A stretch of DNA of 10,857 nucleotides from Oscillospiraceae bacterium (GTDB lineage Bacteria; Bacillota; Clostridia; Oscillospirales; UBA929): assembly GCA_009784085.1 (NCBI GenBank), contig WRCJ01000054.1, positions 1 to 10,857 on the forward strand, in the 5' to 3' direction. Made by a program: the position numbers and the translations under genes. Below, in pieces: positions 7,011-10,857 of this stretch. Every line of letters starts with the position of its first letter. Position 1 is the first letter of the stretch. The notes beneath the pieces are model-generated. The model made no database searches. It saw only the letters and a list, made by a program, of their open reading frames with translations, and was not told where the DNA came from.

Positions 7011-7853
7011 TCACCGCGTTCTGTTCTTGGACATCGCCCGGTTGATCAACGCATTGGCGCCCACATTGATGATAAAGATCAGGATAACGATGAGCGCCGC
7101 CGTGCCGAAGGCATTGTCCATGGAAATGCCCTCCCGGACCAGAAGATAGAAGTGGACCGCCATCGTGCGCGTGGGGGAGGACAGGGAGCTCGGCATCCGC
7201 AGGGGGGCGCCGGCGGTCAGGACGACGGCGGCTGTTTCGGCCACGCACCGCCCGACGCTCAGGATAACCCCGTTGGCAATCCCCCGCAAGGCGGACGGGA
7301 ACACCACCTTGATGATGGTTTGCCATTTGGTGGCGCTGAGGGAAAAACACACCTCTCGGTAGATATCCGGGACGGCGCGGATGGACTCTTCCGAGGTGCG
7401 GATAATCGTGGGCAGGATCATCACGGCCAGGGTCAGGCCGCCCGACAGGATCGACCACCGCAAATGGAGGATATCGACAAAAAAGATGAACCCAAACAGG
7501 CCATAAACGATAGAAGGTATGCCCGCCAAGGACTCGGCGGAGAAGCGGATGATCCGTGTGATGCGCCCCTCCCGGGTGTACTCGGCAAGGTAAAAGGCCG
7601 TCCCCAACCCGAAGGGGGTGGCGATAACGATAGCCACAAGGGTGATCAGCAAGGTCCCCACAATGGTGGAGGCAATGCCGCCGTCGCGCCCCATGTTGCG
7701 CGGGATCTCGGTGAGGAAGCCCCAGTTGACGATGGGCAAGCCTTTGATCAAGACATAGAGAATGACAAATAGCAAGACGGCCAACACGGCGACAGCGGCT
7801 GCCCATATCAGCGTTTTCGCGATCCTTTGCCCTGCGCGCGCACTTAATTTCAT
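7011..7853 (-). CDS. pstA: Phosphate ABC transporter permease PstA
   Basis: This 280-residue protein has about six transmembrane segments. PstA hallmarks are the DGGIASTIVGTLLITLVAI segment (57-75), LAGIPSIVYGLFGF (109-122) and MILPTIIRTSEESIRAVP (145-162). The EAA coupling loop reads EVCFSLSATKWQ (167-178): the second and third alanines are Val and Cys, and the expected glycine is Ser173, unlike PstC. It forms the membrane channel with PstC and is driven by PstB ATPases. Its ATG overlaps the pstC stop in an ATGA arrangement (7850-7853), so translation is probably coupled. GGAAG lies upstream. Confidence 0.95.
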   Translation of the reverse strand: MKLSARAGQRIAKTLIWAAAVAVLAVLLFVILYVLIKGLPIVNWGFLTEIPRNMGRDGGIASTIVGTLLITLVAIVIATPFGLGTAFYLAEYTREGRITRIIRFSAESLAGIPSIVYGLFGFIFFVDILHLRWSILSGGLTLAVMILPTIIRTSEESIRAVPDIYREVCFSLSATKWQTIIKVVFPSALRGIANGVILSVGRCVAETAAVVLTAGAPLRMPSSLSSPTRTMAVHFYLLVREGISMDNAFGTAALIVILIFIINVGANALINRAMSKNRTR

Positions 7854-8707
7854 TGATCCTTCTTCCTTTTCACGATGGTTTGGGCGGTGGAATTGAGAAT
7901 CATAATGACGACAAACAGGACAATCCCCGTCGCGAACAACGCCTCTCTATGTTCGCCCGTGGCATAGCCCATTTCGATGCCGATGTTGGTGGTCAGGGTC
8001 CGAATCGGATCCAGAATAGAGGAGGGGAGGGCGACGGCATTGCCCAGCAACATGATGACCGCCATGGTCTCGCCGATGGCGCGGCCGATGCCCAGGATCA
8101 CGGCGGCGACAATGCCCGACTTCGCGGCCGGCAACTGCACCGAACGGATGGCTTGCCAATGGGTCATCCCCAACGCCAATGCCCCCTCTTTGTATGCGGG
8201 GGGCAACGCCAGGATGGATACCTCGGAGATGCTGATGACGGTTGGCAGGATCATGATGGCGAGAACCACGGACCCGGCCAGGATGCTCAAGCCCGGCCCC
8301 CCCATATAATTGCGTATGAAGGGGACAATAAAAATCAGCCCCCATAAGCCATACACCACCGAAGGGATGCCGGCCAGCAGCTGTATGGCCGGTCGAAACA
8401 GGTTGCGCAACCTGACAGGGGCGAATTCAGCCAAAAAGATGCTGCAACAGATGCCAATGGGGACGCCCAAGACGACTGCCCCCAAGGTGACCGAAAGCGA
8501 TCCGACAATCATCGGGAAAATCCCGTATTCCCCTTGGCTGGGCGCCCACGACATGCCGAACACAAAATCGATGACCCCGACCCGGGCGATAATCGGCGCG
8601 CCTTGCACGACAATAAAGACGGTAATGAGCGCCAATACCGAGATGGAGGAGAGCGCCAGCAAGAAGAATATCCGCCCCGGCAACTTTTCCCGAAATTTTC
8701 TCATCAT
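7850..8707 (-). CDS. pstC: Phosphate ABC transporter permease PstC
   Basis: This 285-residue permease has an N-terminal transmembrane helix (13-35), a short extracytoplasmic segment with MSWAPSQGEYGIFPMIVGSL, and five further helices. LLAGIPSVVYGLWGL (110-124) and MILPTVISISE (152-162) are typical of PstC. The EAA loop EGALALGMTHWQ (174-185) keeps its glycine, and GIGRAIGETMAV is conserved. It starts six bases after the pstS stop; tandem ATGs at 8707 and 8704 are both possible. It pairs with PstA as the phosphate channel. Confidence 0.96.
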   Translation of the reverse strand: MMRKFREKLPGRIFFLLALSSISVLALITVFIVVQGAPIIARVGVIDFVFGMSWAPSQGEYGIFPMIVGSLSVTLGAVVLGVPIGICCSIFLAEFAPVRLRNLFRPAIQLLAGIPSVVYGLWGLIFIVPFIRNYMGGPGLSILAGSVVLAIMILPTVISISEVSILALPPAYKEGALALGMTHWQAIRSVQLPAAKSGIVAAVILGIGRAIGETMAVIMLLGNAVALPSSILDPIRTLTTNIGIEMGYATGEHREALFATGIVLFVVIMILNSTAQTIVKRKKDQ

Positions 8708-8713
8708 CGCAAA

Positions 8714-9640
8714 TCAGCCCTCGTCTTCCCTGTCGGCTGTGACAGGAACCAGCCCTTCCCGCTCCAGGATCTGCTGCCCCGGGGCGGACAAGACAAAATC
8801 AACAAACTGTTTTGTCAAACCTTTTGGTTCGCCATCGGTCACGAACAAGAATGGCCTGTACAGGCCGTAAGTGCCGGAGACGACATTGCGCCCGGAAGCT
8901 TCAACGCCGTCCAGCCGCAACGCTTTCACGGCGTCTGGGTGAAGCTCCACCAATCCCAGCGAAACAAAGCCGACGGCGTTGCGGTCGTCGGCTACCAATT
9001 GCATGACCGCCCCGTTGGAATCCTGAATGATAGCCCTCGGCGTAATCCGATGGTTGCCCATGACAAGTTCCTCAAAAGCAGATCGGGTGCCCGAACCCTC
9101 TTCCCGGGCGATAACATGGATCTGCGTGCCGACGCCGCCCAACTCGCTCCAGCGGCTAATCTCGCCGCTATAGATGCCGCGCACCTGCGTCAGCGATAGA
9201 TCCGCGATGGGGTTTTGGGGGTGGACGATGACGGCCAACCCGTCTTTGGCGATTTCGATCGACCACAGCGCCTGCTCCGCTTCTTTGAGCGATCGGGACG
9301 ACATGCCGATATCGGCGATGCCCGATTCCACCGCAGTGACGCCAGCCGTCGAGCCGCCCCCCTGTACATCGATCCCGTTTTCGGAATGCTGATGCTCAAA
9401 CTCCTCGGCCAAGACCTCCGCGTAAGGTTGCACCGACGTGGAACCCGCAACGACAATGACGGAGTCAGGCATGCTGCCGCAAGCGGCCAAGGTCCCCAAG
9501 CAAAGGGCGATCGTCAGGACGAGGGCCATACGGACGCAAACCGTAGGACAAGACCCCGCAACCCTCGCCGCGACCCTCGCCGCGGCCCGCATCACAGCCC
9601 TCGCCGCAACCCGCATCGTAGCCCGCATCGCAACCCTCAT
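8714..9640 (-). CDS. pstS: Phosphate-binding lipoprotein PstS with repeat-expanded N-terminus
   Basis: This 308-residue binding protein captures phosphate outside the membrane and delivers it to PstC/PstA. The signal region ends in the lipobox LAAC, so Cys54 is the likely lipidated first mature residue. Ligand-site motifs are AGSTSVQPY (65-73), ADIGMSSR (109-116) and the REEGSGTRS segment (179-187), matching the phosphate-contacting Ser/Thr/Asp/Arg set of PstS. The ATG at 9640 follows AGGAGGGG by five bases; a TTG further upstream is rejected because the ribosome binding site lies after it. The n-region is unusually long (about 37 residues), because seven four-residue units of the type MRVA/ARVA precede the hydrophobic core ALVLTIALCLGTLA. 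It lies 17 bases after pstB1. Confidence 0.94.
   Translation of the reverse strand: MRVAMRATMRVAARAVMRAAARVAARVAGSCPTVCVRMALVLTIALCLGTLAACGSMPDSVIVVAGSTSVQPYAEVLAEEFEHQHSENGIDVQGGGSTAGVTAVESGIADIGMSSRSLKEAEQALWSIEIAKDGLAVIVHPQNPIADLSLTQVRGIYSGEISRWSELGGVGTQIHVIAREEGSGTRSAFEELVMGNHRITPRAIIQDSNGAVMQLVADDRNAVGFVSLGLVELHPDAVKALRLDGVEASGRNVVSGTYGLYRPFLFVTDGEPKGLTKQFVDFVLSAPGQQILEREGLVPVTADREDEG
9557..9640 (-). repeat. Seven 12-bp tandem units at the start of pstS
   Basis: From the start codon inward, seven 12-base units (variants of ATGCGGGTTGCG and GCGAGGGTTGCG) run without interruption. They encode MRVA, MRAT, MRVA, ARAV, MRAA, ARVA and ARVA. The array ends where the ordinary signal-peptide sequence begins. 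Confidence 0.88.
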
Positions 9641-9645
9641 CACAA

Positions 9646-9653
9646 CCCCTCCT
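9646..9653 (-). promoter_or_regulatory. Ribosome binding site of pstS
   Basis: AGGAGGGG on the minus strand, five bases before the ATG at 9640, fixes the start and shows that the repeat-encoded residues are translated. Confidence 0.8.
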
Positions 9654-9657
9654 AAAC

Positions 9658-10566
9658 TCAACCATACCGGCCTGTAATGTAGTCTTCCGTCTGCTGATGC
9701 CGGGGATTGGCGAACAGCTCCAGGGTGGGCGCGTACTCAACCAAGGTACCCACCTTGTCTTCGTCGATCATCATAAAGGCGGACATGTCGGACACCCGCC
9801 GCGCTTGCTCCATGTTGTGCGTAACGATGATGATGGTGTATTCTTTGGTCAACTCCAGCATAAGGCCCTCGATTTTCATCGTGGATTCCGGATCGAGGGC
9901 GGAGCAGGATTCGTCCATCAAAATGATCTCCGGCTTCACGGCCAGCGCGCGGGCAATGCACAGCCGTTGCTGTTGCCCGGGGGAGAGCCCCATGGCTTGC
10001 TTCTTCAAACTGTCCTTCAACTCTTCCCACAACGCCACCTGGCGCAGGCTCCGCTCCGCGATGGCATCCAGCGCAAGGCGTTGCTTTACGCCATGACGCC
10101 TAGGCCCGATGACGACATTGTCGTAGATGCTCATCGGGAACACGTTGGGCCTTTGGAAGACCATGCCTACCCGCCGCCTGAGCATGGTCACATCCGTGGG
10201 CTTGCCCGTAATCGGTTGATCGTCAAGCAGGATCTGGCCCTCCACCCTGACGCCGGGGATGAGGTCGTTCATGCGGTTAAACAGGCGCAACAGCGAGGAT
10301 TTCCCGCAACCGGACGGCCCGATAATCGCGGTGATGGTACAGCCATGGATATCCATCGTGATATCCCGCAATGCGTGATAGTCACCGTAGTACAGGTTGA
10401 CGGCGCGCGTCCTCAGCTTGACGGCGCGCGTCCTCGGATTGATGCCATTTCCCAGGACCGAACCCGAACCCGAACTCGGACCCGGCTCTGGCCCTGGCTC
10501 TGGCTCTGGCTCCGGCCCTAGCGCCGGCCCTGGCGCCAGTCGCCCCTCTTCCCCCTTCTCAAACAC
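9658..10566 (-). CDS. pstB: Phosphate ABC transporter ATPase PstB with low-complexity N-terminal extension
   Basis: From the proposed GTG the protein has 302 residues; the standard PstB part starts near residue 55 (VNLYYGDYHALRDI). It has Walker A GPSGCGKSS (83-91), Q-loop MVFQRP with Gln138, Walker B IILMDES (214-220) with Glu219, an H-loop THN with His250, and the usual DYITGRYG end. The signature is LSPGQ (194-198), with Pro196 instead of the usual Gly. Residues 11-36 are a Pro/Glu/Gly/Ser tract, followed by a duplicated RTRAV(K/N)L motif. No ATG with a ribosome binding site precedes the conserved part. The GTG at 10566 lies 11 bases after the ppdK stop without a clear site, and a CTG at 10539 follows GGAAGAGGGG. 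The start is therefore uncertain. It supplies the ATP hydrolysis for phosphate uptake and is the first pst gene here. Confidence 0.9.
   Translation of the reverse strand: MFEKGEEGRLAPGPALGPEPEPEPGPEPGPSSGSGSVLGNGINPRTRAVKLRTRAVNLYYGDYHALRDITMDIHGCTITAIIGPSGCGKSSLLRLFNRMNDLIPGVRVEGQILLDDQPITGKPTDVTMLRRRVGMVFQRPNVFPMSIYDNVVIGPRRHGVKQRLALDAIAERSLRQVALWEELKDSLKKQAMGLSPGQQQRLCIARALAVKPEIILMDESCSALDPESTMKIEGLMLELTKEYTIIIVTHNMEQARRVSDMSAFMMIDEDKVGTLVEYAPTLELFANPRHQQTEDYITGRYG
10397..10537. repeat. Hexanucleotide and 21-bp repeats in the pstB 5' region
   Basis: An 18-base sequence TTGACGGCGCGCGTCCTC occurs at 10397-10414 and 10418-10435 (period 21). From about 10456 to 10537 six-base units of the types GAACCC, GGCTCT and GGCCCT follow one another. 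In the coding frame they give dipeptides such as GP, EP, GS. The array separates the ppdK end from the conserved PstB sequence. Confidence 0.85.
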
Positions 10567-10577
10567 GCGATGACCCG

Positions 10578-10857
10578 TTATTTCTGGCCCAGATCCGCGA
10601 TGCCCCGGTCGGCGTTGACACGGGCTTGCGCCGCCGCCAGGCGGGCGATGGGAACGCGGAAAGGCGAGCAAGAGACATAAGCCAGACCGACTTGGTGGAA
10701 GAACGCCACCGACGACGGGTCGCCGCCGTGTTCGCCGCAGATGCCCAGCTTGATATCGGGGCGCGCTTGGCGGCCCAGCCGGACAGCCGTTTCCACCAGC
10801 TTGCCCACGCCGTTTTGATCCAGCCGGACGAAGGGGTCGGCCTCGTAAATCTTGGTA
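10578..10857 (-). CDS. ppdK: Pyruvate, phosphate dikinase, C-terminal end (partial)
   Basis: The last 92 residues of PPDK are visible; the rest lies beyond the right edge. The PEP/pyruvate-binding barrel end is unmistakable: ADPFVRLDQNGVGKLVETAV, then KLGICGEHGGDPSSVAFFH with the catalytic general acid/base cysteine in GICGEH, and YVSCSPFRVPIARLAAAQA. PPDK interconverts pyruvate, ATP and phosphate with PEP, AMP and pyrophosphate in the cytoplasm. A short non-conserved tail (RVNADRGIADLGQK) precedes the TAA. The pst operon follows at once on the same strand. Confidence 0.96.
   Translation of the reverse strand, partial: TKIYEADPFVRLDQNGVGKLVETAVRLGRQARPDIKLGICGEHGGDPSSVAFFHQVGLAYVSCSPFRVPIARLAAAQARVNADRGIADLGQK

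Noticed and set aside
7152..8309. Long plus-strand open frames opposite pstA and pstC
   Set aside because: They are antisense shadows of GC-rich permease genes, with low-complexity charged translations and no family resemblance.
9697..10521. Long plus-strand frame opposite pstB1
   Set aside because: It is antisense to clear PstB motifs, has no supported start, and its end is a translation of the hexamer array.
10567..10600. A Pho-box-like promoter upstream of pstB1
   Set aside because: I could not identify spaced direct repeats or -10/-35 elements in the ppdK-pstB1 junction; nothing supports a call.

Overview
The window looks like a chromosomal stretch of a Firmicutes-type bacterium, probably a clostridial relative. 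Grounds: an FMN riboswitch driving an ECF riboflavin transporter gene of the RibU type, a pyruvate phosphate dikinase gene, purine-rich Shine-Dalgarno sequences in front of most genes, a lipoprotein phosphate-binding protein, and an IS110 remnant. No rRNA, tRNA or CRISPR array is visible. The genus cannot be fixed from sequence alone.

Left part (1-2782). A decayed, frameshifted IS110-family transposase 3' part lies on the minus strand (1-497). A gene-poor junction follows (498-749). Next come two visibly AT-richer plus-strand genes: a GrpB domain fused to a SAM methyltransferase (750-2000), and a Cof-type HAD phosphatase (2009-2782) whose ribosome binding site lies inside the end of the first gene. 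Base composition and the IS remnant suggest an acquired segment.

Middle (2783-6103). A consensus-like promoter and a complete FMN riboswitch with a terminator hairpin precede ribU (3116-3775). It converges with a minus-strand Eis-like GNAT acetyltransferase gene (3785-4705). Divergent from that gene is rmuC (4808-6103), with its own promoter.

Right part (6104-10857, minus strand). Transcription enters from the right with the 3' end of ppdK. It continues almost without gaps through a phosphate ABC transporter operon in the order pstB1-pstS-pstC-pstA-pstB2. No phoU is present in the window.

The most interesting observation is that the two ATPases are complementary half-degenerate partners. 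PstB2 has lost the Walker A lysine (Ile), the Q-loop glutamine (Asp) and the catalytic glutamate (Arg) but keeps a perfect LSGGQ. PstB1 keeps all three residues but has LSPGQ. A PstB1-PstB2 heterodimer would therefore have one canonical and one degenerate ATP site, as in asymmetric ABC exporters. This is inference from motifs. PstA also has an altered EAA loop, while that of PstC is normal.

A second unusual theme is three separate short-period repeat arrays (6-, 12- and 21-bp periods). Each sits at a gene boundary of this operon: after pstB2, at the start of pstS, and at the start of pstB1. The last two create long odd N-terminal extensions.
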